A stretch of 64,000 bases of DNA, taken from Hyphomicrobium sp. GTDB lineage: Bacteria; Pseudomonadota; Alphaproteobacteria; Rhizobiales; Hyphomicrobiaceae. A program made the position numbers and the translations under genes. The stretch's first letter is position 1. Each line of letters begins with the position of its first letter. The notes below the pieces were generated by a model. The model was not told where the DNA came from. It worked only from the letters and a program-made list of their open reading frames with translations, and searched no databases. Below, piece by piece: positions 1 to 15,755 of the stretch. Location of the stretch: NCBI RefSeq assembly GCF_003987855.1, contig NZ_RXIZ01000001.1, forward strand, positions 90,933 to 154,932, written 5' to 3'.

Positions 1-2
1 TC

Positions 3-1139
<1,137 letters not shown>

Positions 1140-1142
1140 CCC

Positions 1143-2676
1143 ATGCAGCTGACGCTCTGGACATACGAAGGACCACCGCACGTCGGCGCGATGCGCGTCG
1201 CCACTGCGATGAAGGGCGTGCACTTCGTTATCCATGCACCCCAGGGCGACACCTACGCCGATTTGCTTTTCACGATGATTGAACGCAACAGCGCGCGCCC
1301 GCCGGTGACATACACGACGTTCCAGGCGAGAGATCTCGGCGGCGATACCGCGAACCTCTTCAAGACCGCCGCACGCGACGCCTATGAACGCTTCAAGCCA
1401 GACATTCTTCTTGTCGGCGCATCCTGCACTGCTGAGCTTTTGCAGGACGATCCCGGTGGGCTCGCATCGGCCCTCGATTTGCCGGTGCTGGTCGTCCCGC
1501 TCGAATTGCCCGCCTACCAGAAGAAGGAAAATTGGGGCGCCGCCGAAACGTTCTATCGCCTTGTGCGGGCATGTGCGCGGCCGAAGGCAACTCCGACGGA
1601 CAAGCATCCCGACGAAGCGAAACGATCCTCATCCTGCAATATTCTCGGGCCGACCGCCCTTGGCTTCCGGCATCGTGACGACGTCACGGAAATCCGGAAG
1701 CTCATCGAAAGCTTAGGCGTAAAGGTGAATTGCGTCGCACCTCTGGGCGCAACGCGAGATGATTTGGCGAGGCTTTCAGAGGCCGACTTCAACGTTGTTT
1801 TGTATCCCGAAGTCGCAGAAACAGCCGCCCGCTGGCTGCAAAGGACTTTTGGCCAACCGATGCTGCGCATGCCGCCGATCGGAGTTGGGGCCACGCGACA
1901 GTTCATCGAGGAACTCGCTCGTCTGGCAAATATCACGCCGAACGCCATCCGCGCGGCGGAAAATTGCCGACTGCCTTGGTACTCGCAGTCGGTGGACTCG
2001 AATTATCTAACCGGAAAACGTGTCTTCGTTTTCGGCGATGCCACGCACGCCATCGCTGCCGCCCGCATCTGCCATCGAGAGCTCGGTTTCTCTGTCGTGG
2101 GCCTAGGAACCTACAGCCGCGAATTCGCCCGCGAAGTACGCGACGTCGCCGCCGAATTCGGATTAGAGGCCTTGATCACCGACGATTATCTGGAAGTGGA
2201 GACCGCGATCCAGGAACTCCATCCAGAACTCGTCCTCGGCAGCCAGATGGAGCGCCATATCGCCAAACGCTTCGGTATCGCCAGCGCAGTGATCTCGGCC
2301 CCGATGCATGTGCAGGACTTCCCGGCCCGCTACTCGCCGCAGATGGGTTTCGAAGGTGCGAACGTCCTGTTCGACAGCTGGGTTCACCCCTTGATGATGG
2401 GACTGGAAGAGCACCTGCTGACGATGTTCCGCGATGACTTCGAATTCAACGATGCGAGCACGCCGTCGCATCTGGGTCACGCGTCCCCCACGTCAAAACC
2501 TGCGCCCAGGAAGAACGAAGAAAGCCACGCCGGCACGCAATCGCCACTCGCGTGGGAAGCAGACGCGGAGAACGAGCTCAAGAAAATTCCCTTCTTCGTC
2601 CGCGGCAAAGCGCGGCGAAACACGGAGCGCTACGCAGCCGAACGCGGCGTTGCGACGGTAACTCGCGAGACATTGT

Positions 2677-2705
<29 letters not shown>
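1143..2705 (+). CDS. bchB: Light-independent protochlorophyllide reductase subunit B
   Basis: BchB (520 residues, normal family length) carries the substrate site and part of the cluster ligation of the NB protein. The N-terminus [18 protein letters not shown] is the family signature. Asp36 in QGDTYAD is the unusual aspartate ligand known for the NB cluster, and a Cys in [10 protein letters not shown] follows. The C-terminal 60 residues ([16 protein letters not shown]) match the small C-terminal domain of BchB/ChlB. It lies between bchN and bchH; its last codons overlap the start of bchH by 11 to 29 bases depending on which bchH start is used. Confidence 0.97.
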
Positions 2706-7342
<4,637 letters not shown>

Positions 7343-7343
<1 letters not shown>

Positions 7344-8044
7344 TGGAACCGCACTCCTACATTCGACGCCGCAACGAGATCGAAAGCTACTTCGACGGCA
7401 CAGCCTTCGAGGCCTGGAAGCGGCTCACGTCCGAAGCGCCCTTGGGACGCATCCGTCAAACGGTGCGAGCCGGACGCGAGGAAATGCGCAAGACGCTCCT
7501 GAGCTGGCTGCCGGAAGATCTCCGCGGCGTTCGCATCCTCGACGCCGGTTGCGGAACGGGCGTCCTCGCGCAGGAAGCCGCAGCCCGCGGCGCCGACGTC
7601 ACCGCGACCGATCTTTCGAAATCGCTGATCGAGATCGCCCAGAACCGCCGGCCGAAACTGTTCGGCTGCGGTCAACTCGAATTCGTCGTCGGCGACATGC
7701 TGGAGCTCGATGTCGGCACGTTCGATTACGTGGTCGCCATGGATTCGCTGATCCATTACGCCCCGGATCACATGATCGCGGCATTGGCGAAGCTGTCTCA
7801 AAAGGCCCGGCGCGGCGTGCTTTTCACATATGCTCCGAAAACGCCGGCTCTCGCCGTCATGCATGCGATCGGGCGCGCCTTCCCGCGTTCAGACCGTGCC
7901 CCGGCCATCGAGCCGATCAGCTCATTCCAGATGGAGAAGCTGCTCGAATCCGAGCCGAAACTGTCCGGTTGGTACGCATGCCGAACCAAACGAATCGCCA
8001 GCGGTTTCTACAAATCTCAAGCAATGGAGCTCCTCGCCGAATGA
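7343..8044 (+). CDS. bchM: Magnesium protoporphyrin IX methyltransferase
   Basis: BchM transfers a methyl group from S-adenosylmethionine to the C13 propionate of Mg-protoporphyrin IX, making the substrate of AcsF. The 233-residue product starts MEPHSYIRRRNEIESYF and has the SAM motif I ILDAGCGTG near residue 66 and the later ATDLSKSLIEIA and FDYVVAMDSLIHY segments typical of BchM. I chose ATG 7343 because it overlaps the bchL stop (TGATG) and gives the family N-terminus; the frame extends further upstream inside bchL without similarity. The stop overlaps the lhaA ATG by four bases. Confidence 0.95.
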
Positions 8045-9471
8045 GCACCATCAATGACAAATTGGCGCGCAAGTGGCTTTTGCTGAGCCCCAAGCTGCTT
8101 CCGTTTGCAGACGCCGCATCTACCGAGCTGCCGCTCTCGCGCCTCCTCCGGCTGTCCCTCTTCCAGGTCTCGGTCGGCATGGCCCTCGTCCTGCTGAACG
8201 GCACGCTGAACCGGGTGATGATCGTCGAACTCGGCGTCCCGAGCTGGCTCGTCGCGCTGATGGTTTCGCTTCCGCTGGTCTTTGCCCCATTCCGTGCAGT
8301 GATCGGCTTCCGCTCAGACAACCATCGCTCGATACTTGGGTGGCGGCGCGTGCCCTACATCTGGTTCGGCACAATGCTCCAGTTCGGCGGCTTGGCGATC
8401 ATGCCGTTCGCTCTCATCATTCTATCTGGCGACTCGAATGGACCCGTGTGGGCAGGCCACGCCGCATCAGCCTTAGCATTCCTTCTTGTCGGCGCAGGAA
8501 TGCATACGACCCAGACAGCTGGGTTGGCTTTGGCCACAGATCTGGCACCTCCCGCCACGAGACCGCGTGTCGTCGCCTTCCTCTACGTCATGCTCCTGAT
8601 TGGCATGGTCGCCAGCGCCACCGTCTTCGGCCGCGTGCTGACCCAGTTCAACGAGGTCCATCTCATCCAGGTCATCCAGGGAACCGCGCTCCTGACGATG
8701 ATCCTGAACATCATCGCGCTCTGGAAACAGGAAGTTCGCGACCCTTCGCGGGCAGCTGCTTCAGACGATCAACCATCCTTCCGCGAATCGTGGAGATCGT
8801 TCCGCGAAGGCGGCCGCTCGAGCCGTATCCTCCTGGCTGTCGGTTTCGGAACCGCGGGCTTCAGCATGCAGGACATTTTGCTCGAACCCTACGGCGGCGA
8901 AATCCTGCACTTGTCGGTCGGAGCCACAACCGCCCTTACTGCACTTCTCGCATGCGGGACGCTCTGCGCCTTTGCGATCGCCGCACGCGCCCTGAAGCGC
9001 GGAGCTGACCCATATCGCCTTGCGGGATACGGAGCACTCGTCGGCGTCATCGCGTTCTCGGCCGTCATTTTTTCGGCTCCGTTTGAATCGCCCACCCTCT
9101 TTCGCATCGGCGCGACCCTCATCGGATTTGGAGGAGGCCTCTTTGCAGTGGGCACGCTGACGGGTGCCATGGCCCTCGCCGAGAACGGTGCCAGCGGATT
9201 GGCGCTCGGTGCTTGGGGCGCTGTTCAAGCGTCGGCCGCGGGCGTCGCCATCGCCCTCGGTGGCGCAATTCGCGACGCCGTCGCCGGCTTCGCAACTCAA
9301 GGCGCACTTGGACCAGCCTTGACCAGCCGAAGCGTCGGTTACGGCATGGTCTACTATTTCGAGATCATCCTGCTCTTCATCACACTAGCCATCGTTGGAC
9401 CGCTCGTACGTTCCACGGCCACTCTGCCGCGGGAAAAATCGAGGTTTGGTCTAGCTGAATTCCCCGGGTGA
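8041..9471 (+). CDS. lhaA: LH1 assembly factor LhaA (PucC/BCD family)
   Basis: This 476-residue polytopic protein of the PucC/BCD branch of the MFS has about 12 hydrophobic segments. In Rhodobacter, LhaA helps insert bacteriochlorophyll into LH1 subunits and assemble the LH1 ring. The N-terminal LPLSRLLRLSLFQVSVGMA, FRAVIGFRSDNHRS and GWRRVPYIW are family hallmarks. ATG 8041 was chosen because it overlaps the bchM stop in an ATGA pattern; longer upstream frames would run through bchM. Its place directly before puhA is the classic bchM-lhaA-puhA order. Confidence 0.94.
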   Translation: MSTINDKLARKWLLLSPKLLPFADAASTELPLSRLLRLSLFQVSVGMALVLLNGTLNRVMIVELGVPSWLVALMVSLPLVFAPFRAVIGFRSDNHRSILGWRRVPYIWFGTMLQFGGLAIMPFALIILSGDSNGPVWAGHAASALAFLLVGAGMHTTQTAGLALATDLAPPATRPRVVAFLYVMLLIGMVASATVFGRVLTQFNEVHLIQVIQGTALLTMILNIIALWKQEVRDPSRAAASDDQPSFRESWRSFREGGRSSRILLAVGFGTAGFSMQDILLEPYGGEILHLSVGATTALTALLACGTLCAFAIAARALKRGADPYRLAGYGALVGVIAFSAVIFSAPFESPTLFRIGATLIGFGGGLFAVGTLTGAMALAENGASGLALGAWGAVQASAAGVAIALGGAIRDAVAGFATQGALGPALTSRSVGYGMVYYFEIILLFITLAIVGPLVRSTATLPREKSRFGLAEFPG

Positions 9472-9493
9472 GATGCCTTTTGGAGGTTCCACT

Positions 9494-10336
9494 ATGAAAG
9501 GCCAGATTACACAGAACATCGACGTCGCTCAGGTCGTTCTCTACACATTCTGGGCATTCTTCGCGTATCTCATCTTTTGGCTGAGGCGTGAGGACAAGCG
9601 CGAAGGCTATCCGCTGGAGTTCGAACGTCCCGAAACCGCTCCGTATCTGAACTTCCCGCCGATCCCATCGCCTAAAAAATTCTTTCTCGCGAACGGCGAA
9701 GTCGTCCTCGCACCGCGCGGCGCCGAGAGGCGAGAACCAGAGATCCGCGCCGAACCGATCGCCCCATGGCCCGGCGCGCCGCTCGAGCCGACCGGCGACC
9801 CGATGTCATCATTCGCGGGTCCTGGTGCCTACGCGCTCCGCGCCGATGTTCCCGATGTGGCTTTGGACGGGCTTCCCAGGATCGTTCCGCTCCGCGTCGC
9901 GAGCACCGAAAGACCCGTGCATCACGATCTACCGAGAGTGGAAACCGCCGACGGCGAAGCGTCCACCGAATACAAACATTTCGAGCTCGATCCCAACGAT
10001 CCTGATCCGCGCGGAATGGAGATCATCGGCGCGGATGGACTTTCCGGCGGCATCGTTGCGGACGTCTGGATCGACATATCCGAGGTCATCATCCGATACC
10101 TCGAGATCCAGCCGAAAGGCGGCAGCCGCAACGTACTGGTGCCGATCACATTCACGCGCATCGACGGCCGCAAAGGCGCGGTCTACGTCAATGCCGTTCT
10201 GTCTACGCAATTCTTGAATGCGCCGACAACGCGCGATCCGCAGAAGGTGACGCTGCGCGAGGAAGACAGGATCTGCGGCTACTACGGCGGGGGACTTCTC
10301 TACGCCACGCCGCGTCGGAGGGAGGCATTGCTGTGA
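9494..10336 (+). CDS. puhA: Photosynthetic reaction centre H subunit
   Basis: PuhA caps the L-M heterodimer of the reaction centre on the cytoplasmic side and tunes proton delivery to the secondary quinone. The 280-residue product has one N-terminal membrane helix (about residues 12-31, VVLYTFWAFFAYLIFWLRRE), then a PRC-barrel region with EYKHFELDPNDPDPRG and the C-terminal GGGLLYATP. The start at 9494 follows GGAGG at 9482-9486. The stop overlaps the puhB GTG start by three bases. Confidence 0.96.
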   Translation: MKGQITQNIDVAQVVLYTFWAFFAYLIFWLRREDKREGYPLEFERPETAPYLNFPPIPSPKKFFLANGEVVLAPRGAERREPEIRAEPIAPWPGAPLEPTGDPMSSFAGPGAYALRADVPDVALDGLPRIVPLRVASTERPVHHDLPRVETADGEASTEYKHFELDPNDPDPRGMEIIGADGLSGGIVADVWIDISEVIIRYLEIQPKGGSRNVLVPITFTRIDGRKGAVYVNAVLSTQFLNAPTTRDPQKVTLREEDRICGYYGGGLLYATPRRREALL

Positions 10337-11001
10337 GCGACCATACTCAGCGGCCAATCCCTGGCCTGCCAGAACAGCTTCCAAGCGGAGAGCACGTGCT
10401 CTGGCAGGGCTCGCCGAGTTGGTTGGGCATAGCGATGCGCGCCTTGCATGTTCGCGCCGTCGCTATCTACCTCGCACTCATCGTTCTGTGGGGAACGACG
10501 TCGGCGATTGCCAACCAAAAGCCCCCAATGGATGTGTCGATCTTCGCGTTGAAGCTCTTGGCGATATCCGCCTGCGCACTCGGCGGGCTGATGCTCTTCT
10601 CCGTGCTCGTTTCTCGGTCGACCATCTACACGATCACCAACCGCCGCGTTGTAATGCGTATCGGCGTCGCGTTGCCTGTGACGCTGAACATCCCGTTCAA
10701 CACCATCCAGTCGGCCGACCTCCGGCTCTTTTCAAACGGGAGCGGCGACATTCCCTTGCAACTGGCGACTGAGCGCCGACAGCCTTTCGTGGTTCTGTGG
10801 CCGCACGTACGGCCTTGGCATACGGCGAAACCGCAACCCATGATCCGCGCCGTTGCCAATGCCAAGGACGTGGCGGCCATCCTGACGTCTGCTTTGGGCG
10901 CTCCAGCCGCGGCCAAGCCGGCCGTTTTGGTCCGCATGCCACGCACGGTGATCTCAAAACCAAGCGAGCATTCCGCCGGCGAAAAGACCGTGGCCGCGTG
11001 A
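10333..11001 (+). CDS. puhB: Photosynthetic complex assembly protein PuhB
   Basis: PuhB is a membrane protein with a bacterial PH-like domain that assists reaction-centre assembly. It is 222 residues and starts with GTG at 10333, overlapping the puhA stop. The opening (PGLPEQLPSGEHVLWQGSP), two membrane helices (about residues 35-55 and 70-90) and the PH-type segment YTITNRRVVMRIGVALPVT are characteristic. It is followed 13 bases later by puhC. Confidence 0.93.
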   Translation: MSDHTQRPIPGLPEQLPSGEHVLWQGSPSWLGIAMRALHVRAVAIYLALIVLWGTTSAIANQKPPMDVSIFALKLLAISACALGGLMLFSVLVSRSTIYTITNRRVVMRIGVALPVTLNIPFNTIQSADLRLFSNGSGDIPLQLATERRQPFVVLWPHVRPWHTAKPQPMIRAVANAKDVAAILTSALGAPAAAKPAVLVRMPRTVISKPSEHSAGEKTVAA

Positions 11002-11014
11002 GGAGTTCCGTATC

Positions 11015-11476
11015 GTGACGCACAATACCGCCAAAAAGATCGAGCTGCCGCCGGCACCCCTGATGGTCGCATTCACACTGTGTTTTGCAGCGCTGATCAC
11101 GGCCGCTGTAGCGAGCCGCTTCGATATCGGCACGACGCATGTGGAGCACGTGGGCGTCCAGCAGAGTCGTGATCTCCTCTTCGACGATGCAAACACCGGA
11201 TCGGTTCAAATCCGCGATGCCCAGAGCGGCGTCCTCATCGACGAGATCGTACCAGGCAAGGACGGCTTCGTGCGGATGGTCATGCGCGGCCTCGCTCGCG
11301 ACCGCATCATGGCCGGCGGATCAAAAAGCGCGCCCTTCACTCTCGCTCGCTGGGAGGACGGACACCTGACCATTTCCGATCCGTCCACCGGACGACGCGT
11401 CGAACTCGTCGGCTTCGGAACGACCAACGAGAATGCATTTGCGAAATTGCTCGTGCAAAGGAGTAGCCAGCGATGA
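11015..11476 (+). CDS. puhC: Photosynthetic complex assembly protein PuhC
   Basis: PuhC is a single-pass membrane protein needed for full RC-LH1 assembly in Rhodobacter. This 153-residue product starts with GTG at 11015, preceded by AGGAG at 11000-11004. It has one helix near residues 16-36 and a soluble domain with the family segment RDLLFDDANTGSVQIRDA and the C-terminal TNENAFAKLLV. Its stop overlaps the next start in an ATGA arrangement. Confidence 0.92.
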   Translation: MTHNTAKKIELPPAPLMVAFTLCFAALITAAVASRFDIGTTHVEHVGVQQSRDLLFDDANTGSVQIRDAQSGVLIDEIVPGKDGFVRMVMRGLARDRIMAGGSKSAPFTLARWEDGHLTISDPSTGRRVELVGFGTTNENAFAKLLVQRSSQR

Positions 11477-11766
11477 TCTGGAGCAGCCAGTGCATCAACG
11501 TCCCATGCACCATTGAGATCGAAAATACCTTCGAGAGCCTGCACGCACACGTGAGCCTCGACGGCGATCTCGCCATGAACCCCGGCGACGAGGTCCTCGT
11601 CCACGGCGAACCCGTCCGCGTGCCATACGGCCAGAAGCTGACGCTGCGCCGCTTCGCGACGGTAACGCGCGCCAGCCCATTGGAACAGGCCTGGACGCGC
11701 CTGCTTGCACGCTTGGAATTCACGGAACTCTACGAGGTGAGTTTCTCATCTGGGAGGCAGCTATGA
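11473..11766 (+). CDS. Conserved small hypothetical protein between puhC and acsF
   Basis: This 97-residue protein has no domain I can name. It is soluble-looking, with two cysteines near the N-terminus (QCINVPC, residues 6 and 12), a beta-rich middle ([18 protein letters not shown]) and a charged C-terminus. It is tightly coupled on both sides: ATGA overlap with puhC upstream and ATGA overlap with acsF downstream, so it is almost certainly translated with them. The position suggests a role in cyclase function or RC-LH1 assembly, but that is inference from context only. Confidence 0.85.
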   Translation: MIWSSQCINVPCTIEIENTFESLHAHVSLDGDLAMNPGDEVLVHGEPVRVPYGQKLTLRRFATVTRASPLEQAWTRLLARLEFTELYEVSFSSGRQL

Positions 11767-12827
11767 CGATAGAAACGATCGGACGTACGAACACCGCGAC
11801 CATGGAAGCTCAGAAGGACACCCTTCTCACGCCAAGATTTTACACCACCGACTTCGACGAACTCGACGCGATGAGCATCGAGGGAGTTCGCAGCGAGTGG
11901 GATCCGCTGATTGCGGAAATGCGCGCGGACCCGAACAAGGGCCATTTCCGGCGCAACGCGGAGTGGACCAAGATCGACCTCGAGAGTCTGCCCAAGGGTT
12001 TGCAGAAGGAATTTCTCGACTTCCTCGTCAGCTCCTTGACCGCTGAGTTCTCCGGCTGCGTGCTTTATGCAGAAATGAAAAAGCGCGGAAAGAACCCCGA
12101 CATCGTCGAGCTGTTCCGCTTCATGAGCCGGGACGAAGCACGGCACGCGGGCTTCATCAATGATGCCCTGCGCGATTTCGGCGTGGGGGTTGATCTGGGC
12201 TTCCTGACGAAGACAAAAAAATACACGTTCTTCCGTCCGAAGTTCATCTTCTACGCAACTTATCTCTCGGAAAAGATCGGCTACGCGCGCTACATCACCA
12301 TCTATCGCCATCTAGAGCGGAATCCTGACCGGCGCTTTCACCCGATCTTCAAGTGGTTCGAACAGTGGTGCAACGACGAATTCCGCCACGGCGAAGCATT
12401 CGCCTTGCTGATGCGCGCCAATCCGAAGTTTCTGACCGGCCTTAACAAACTCTGGGTCCGCTTCTTCCTTCTTGCCGTCTACGCGACGATGTACGTCCGG
12501 GATCACGCGCGGCCTGAGTTCCATAAGGCCATCGGCATCGATCCCACCGACTATGACTTCCGCGTCTTCCGGATCACGAATGAAATCTCGCGTCAGGTTT
12601 TCCCTGTCGTGCTGGACATCGATAATCCGAAGTTCTTGGCCGGGCTCGAAAGCCTTCGGGTGATCAACGACAAGCTGTCCGATCTCGAAACGCGCAAGGG
12701 AATTGGCGCGCGCATGAAACGGTCCGGCCTCAAGTGCGCCGCCGCGTTTGCGTTCCTCAAGCTTTTCCTTATTGCGCCGGCCGAGAACGCAATTCCCGAC
12801 ACGAGCCGTATGTCGCCAGCCTGGTAA
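11763..12827 (+). CDS. acsF: Aerobic Mg-protoporphyrin IX monomethyl ester cyclase
   Basis: AcsF is the O2-dependent diiron enzyme that closes the isocyclic E ring of Mg-protoporphyrin monomethyl ester. The 354-residue product has the two ferritin-like iron-binding motifs: one Glu before SGCVLY with [10 protein letters not shown], and a second with [11 protein letters not shown]. The N-terminal [15 protein letters not shown] is family typical. The start overlaps the preceding small gene (ATGA). No bchE (anaerobic cyclase) is visible here, so ring-E formation in this organism can run with oxygen. Confidence 0.96.
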   Translation: MTIETIGRTNTATMEAQKDTLLTPRFYTTDFDELDAMSIEGVRSEWDPLIAEMRADPNKGHFRRNAEWTKIDLESLPKGLQKEFLDFLVSSLTAEFSGCVLYAEMKKRGKNPDIVELFRFMSRDEARHAGFINDALRDFGVGVDLGFLTKTKKYTFFRPKFIFYATYLSEKIGYARYITIYRHLERNPDRRFHPIFKWFEQWCNDEFRHGEAFALLMRANPKFLTGLNKLWVRFFLLAVYATMYVRDHARPEFHKAIGIDPTDYDFRVFRITNEISRQVFPVVLDIDNPKFLAGLESLRVINDKLSDLETRKGIGARMKRSGLKCAAAFAFLKLFLIAPAENAIPDTSRMSPAW

Positions 12828-12840
12828 GCCGGAGTTTCCG

Positions 12841-13692
12841 TTGGACCACGTGATCGCCATTGCCTTCGCAGTCTTCATCTGGTGGTTCAGCACCGGTGCA
12901 ATTCTCTATTTGCTCCGGATGCCGTCGGAGACCTACGGCTTGAGCGTGGTGACGGCCTCGGCCGTTGCCTTCCTGGGTCTTGTTGGGCTTTGGGTGACAA
13001 GCGACGACACCACGGCCGCGTCGGCGTTCTGCGGCTTCACGTGCGCGCTCGCCGTTTGGGCCTGGCACGAAATCAGCTTCCTGACGGGATACGTCACCGG
13101 CGTGCGCGTGACCCGTTACGTTCCCGGCGACGATGAGTTGCCGCGCTTCATTCAAGCCACTCAGGCGCTCATCTATCACGAGTTGGCCATACTCGTAACC
13201 GCAGCTGCAATCGTCTGGCTGACGTGGGGACAACCAAACCAGGTCGGAACCGCAACCTTCATCATCCTGTGGCTCGCGCGCCTTAGCGCCAAGCTCAACA
13301 TCTATCTCGGCGTACCGAATTTGACCGAGGAATTCCTGCCGCCGCGCATGAGCTACCTCAAGAGCTACTTCCGTTCGCGCTCGATGAACTTGCTGTTTCC
13401 GATATCGGTATCCATCGCGACCATAGTGACATGGCTTTGCATCGATGCCGCGCGCGATCCCAACGCATCGGCCTTCCAAGTTGCGGGCCACTCGCTGCTC
13501 GGCACGCTCATGTTTCTCGTCGTGATCGAGCATTGGTTTCTTGTTCTGCCATTGCCAGTCGCCGCGCTTTGGAATTGGCAATCAAACGCCGAATCGAGCG
13601 CCACGCTTCAGTCGTCGAGCGACCAACCTCTGGCGGCAACCATGCCCAGCAATGATCAACTGCAGATGCTTGCTCGCCGAACTTATCACTGA
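12841..13692 (+). CDS. puhE: Photosynthetic complex assembly protein PuhE (DUF3623)
   Basis: PuhE is a polytopic membrane protein of the puh operon reported to affect bacteriochlorophyll and RC-LH1 levels. This product is 283 residues with six or seven hydrophobic segments and the family stretches HEISFLTGYVTGVR and LWLARLSAKLNIYLGVPNL. I chose the TTG at 12841 because GGAG at 12831-12834 sits 6 bases upstream and the protein then begins with the first helix; the frame is open further upstream inside acsF, which is not needed. The stop is adjacent to the hemA leader. Confidence 0.92.
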   Translation: MDHVIAIAFAVFIWWFSTGAILYLLRMPSETYGLSVVTASAVAFLGLVGLWVTSDDTTAASAFCGFTCALAVWAWHEISFLTGYVTGVRVTRYVPGDDELPRFIQATQALIYHELAILVTAAAIVWLTWGQPNQVGTATFIILWLARLSAKLNIYLGVPNLTEEFLPPRMSYLKSYFRSRSMNLLFPISVSIATIVTWLCIDAARDPNASAFQVAGHSLLGTLMFLVVIEHWFLVLPLPVAALWNWQSNAESSATLQSSSDQPLAATMPSNDQLQMLARRTYH

Positions 13693-13722
13693 ATGACAGA
13701 GATCCACTCCGGGAGGAAAAAG

Positions 13723-14952
13723 ATGTACCAGGCCTCGTTTCAAAAACACCTCGACAAATTGCATTGCGAAGGCCGCTACCGGATATTCGCGGATTTGAAG
13801 CGCCGCCGTGGCGCATATCCGCTCGCCCAACTGCGCAACGCCAGCACCGAGCGCGAGGTGGCCGTTTGGTGCTCGAATGATTATCTCGGCATGAGCCAAC
13901 ATCCACTCGTGCTCGCCGCCATGCACGAGGCGATCGATACGGTCGGCGCCGGCTCGGGGGGAACCCGCAATATCGCCGGCACCACCCACTATCATGTCGA
14001 ACTCGAGGAAGAGCTCGCCGACTTGCATGGCAAGGAAACGGCTCTCGTCTTTACGTCGGCCTACATCGCCAACGACGCGACGCTGTCCACCTTGGTAAAC
14101 CTCCTGCCTGGCCTGGTGATCTTCTCCGACGAGAAAAACCACGCTTCGATGATCGAAGGCATTCGCCGCGGCCAAGGCGAAAAACACATCATTCGTCACA
14201 ACGACCTCGCCGATCTCGAAGCGAAGCTGCGCAAATATCCCAAGAACACGCCCAAGCTCATCGCATTTGAGAGCGTGTATTCGATGGACGGCGATATCGC
14301 GCCCATCGCCGCCATTTGCGATCTGGCGGACAAATACAATGCGATGACTTACCTCGATGAGGTGCACGCCGTCGGCCTTTACGGACCGAGAGGCGGCGGC
14401 ATTGCCGAGCGCGAAGGCGTGATGGATCGCGTCGACATCATAAACGGCACCCTGGCAAAAGGGTTTGGTGTCATGGGCGGCTACATCGCCTCGAGCCGCG
14501 CCTGCTGCGATGCCATCCGGTCTTTCGCGCCTGGCTTCATCTTCACCACGTCGTTAGCCCCGGCGGCCGCGGCTGGCGCCGTCGCCGCGATCCGCCATCT
14601 CAAGGTGAGTACGCTCGAACGTGCACGTCATCAGGAACGGGCAAAAACCTTGAAGCGCCGGCTTACGGAAGAACGGCTGCCGCATATCGAAAACCCGAGC
14701 CATATCGTCCCGGTGATGGTCGGTGATCCCATCCATTGCAAATCGATAACGGACACGCTTCTCGCCGAGCATGGCATCTACGTTCAGCCCATCAACTATC
14801 CGACGGTACCAAGGGGCACCGAGCGGATGCGGTTGACGCCTTCCCCCGTGCACACGGACGAACAAATGTCTCGTCTCATCTCAGCGCTCAAATCTCTGTG
14901 GAGCGCCTGCCCGGTTGCCGAGGGAAAGTACATTCGTCTCGCCGCCGAATGA
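13723..14952 (+). CDS. hemA: 5-aminolevulinate synthase
   Basis: HemA condenses glycine and succinyl-CoA to 5-aminolevulinate, the first tetrapyrrole step of alphaproteobacteria. It is a PLP enzyme of 409 residues with WCSNDYLGM near the N-terminus, [25 protein letters not shown] (PLP aspartate) and [13 protein letters not shown] (Schiff-base lysine). ATG 13723 is preceded by GGGAGG at 13711-13716 and gives [11 protein letters not shown], the usual start; an in-frame ATG at 13693 lacks such a site. Its place at the end of the puh operon links precursor supply to pigment assembly. Confidence 0.94.
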   Translation: MYQASFQKHLDKLHCEGRYRIFADLKRRRGAYPLAQLRNASTEREVAVWCSNDYLGMSQHPLVLAAMHEAIDTVGAGSGGTRNIAGTTHYHVELEEELADLHGKETALVFTSAYIANDATLSTLVNLLPGLVIFSDEKNHASMIEGIRRGQGEKHIIRHNDLADLEAKLRKYPKNTPKLIAFESVYSMDGDIAPIAAICDLADKYNAMTYLDEVHAVGLYGPRGGGIAEREGVMDRVDIINGTLAKGFGVMGGYIASSRACCDAIRSFAPGFIFTTSLAPAAAAGAVAAIRHLKVSTLERARHQERAKTLKRRLTEERLPHIENPSHIVPVMVGDPIHCKSITDTLLAEHGIYVQPINYPTVPRGTERMRLTPSPVHTDEQMSRLISALKSLWSACPVAEGKYIRLAAE

Positions 14953-15006
14953 TCTCTGCAAAAGGCGCAACAAGTCTCTTCGCGTAGACAAAGGAAAGGT
15001 AATGAA

Positions 15007-15363
15007 ATGCACAGATGGGCTTTGGCGGCTTTGATTGTTGCCGGTCTTCCAAATGCGTCGTTCGCGCAAGATGCGGAAGCCGGAAAGACGGTGTTCCACA
15101 AATGCCAGGTCTGCCATCAGATCGGCAAAGACGCGGTCGGACCCAACCTCGTCGGCGTCGTCGGTCGAAAGGCCGGCACCGAGGGGACCTACAATTATTC
15201 GAATGCGGTCAAGAATTCCGGCATCACGTGGGATGACGCGAACTTGGATTCCTGGCTCCAAGGCCCCAGCAAAAAGATCCCCGGAACGAAGATGTTGTTC
15301 CCCGGCCTCAAAGACGCCACCGACCGCGCCAACGTGATCGCATATCTCAAAACGCTGAAATGA
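15007..15363 (+). CDS. cycA: Cytochrome c2
   Basis: Soluble periplasmic cytochrome c2 carries electrons from the bc1 complex to the photo-oxidised reaction centre. The 118-residue precursor has a Sec signal (residues 1-20, ending NASFA), the haem motif CQVCH (Cys33, Cys36, His37) and the class-I methionine ligand Met96 in GTKMLFPG. The GPNLVGVVGRKAG loop is typical of c2-type cytochromes. A good AAGGAAAGG site precedes the ATG. It is the last gene of the puh block and faces the puf operon tail to tail; no pufC tetrahaem subunit follows pufM, which fits direct donation by c2. Confidence 0.93.
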   Translation: MHRWALAALIVAGLPNASFAQDAEAGKTVFHKCQVCHQIGKDAVGPNLVGVVGRKAGTEGTYNYSNAVKNSGITWDDANLDSWLQGPSKKIPGTKMLFPGLKDATDRANVIAYLKTLK

Positions 15364-15388
15364 TCTAAGCGCCAACCTAAAACAATGA

Positions 15389-15420
15389 AGCACCGCAGGC
15401 CTGGCCTAGCGGTGCTTTTT
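15389..15420 (+). terminator. Rho-independent terminator after cycA
   Basis: AGCACCGC (15389-15396) pairs with GCGGTGCT (15409-15416) and runs into TTTTT; AGGCC/GGCCT inside the loop can lengthen the stem. It begins 26 bases after the cycA stop and ends the bch-puh-hemA-cycA transcript before the convergent puf side. Confidence 0.85.
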
Positions 15421-15457
15421 AGTTTGCGCAGCTCCTTCTAGTGCTACCGAACCTCCG

Positions 15458-15694
15458 TCAAGGATTTGTCGGAGCCGGAGCTGGTGCCGGCGTGGCGGCG
15501 TTCGGGCTCGGCGCTTGAGGTTGGGCTGGTGCAGACACGCTCGGCGACGGCGTCTCGTCTGCGACGGGAGGCCCAGCGCTGTGCCTGCCAATGTAGCTCC
15601 CCACAGCCGCCGCGAAAACGGCGACGAACAAGAAGCCGACCAAAGTCAGGGCAGCGACACCTGCTCCGCTCGGCGAGTTAGTTGCTGGTCTCAT
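15458..15694 (-). CDS. Small single-helix membrane protein downstream of pufM
   Basis: Seventy-eight residues: a short N-terminus, one hydrophobic helix (about residues 11-33, small residues plus Phe) ending in SYIGRH, then a roughly 40-residue Pro/Ala/Ser-rich tail probably exposed outside the membrane core. GGGAG lies 7 bases before the ATG at 15694; a longer in-frame reading from 15805 has no better start. It lies immediately after pufM on the same strand, the position PufX holds in Rhodobacter, and has PufX-like size, but I see no clear sequence match and a terminator separates it from pufM. Function unknown. Confidence 0.7.
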   Translation of the reverse strand: MRPATNSPSGAGVAALTLVGFLFVAVFAAAVGSYIGRHSAGPPVADETPSPSVSAPAQPQAPSPNAATPAPAPAPTNP

Positions 15695-15755
15695 CACTCG
15701 ACTCCCTTTGCTACAATTATCGCTGACCACCAGTCCGAACTCGTGATCCGTACTG

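Noticed and set aside
14949-14990. A TGATC(T) upstream of cycA as a fifth ECF-type promoter.
   Set aside because: The nearest CGTAGA is 27 bases away, not 16, and the sixth base differs.
15458-15694. Calling the small protein PufX.
   Set aside because: Position and size agree, but I see no convincing sequence match and a terminator separates it from pufM; it is kept as an unnamed gene and as a finding.
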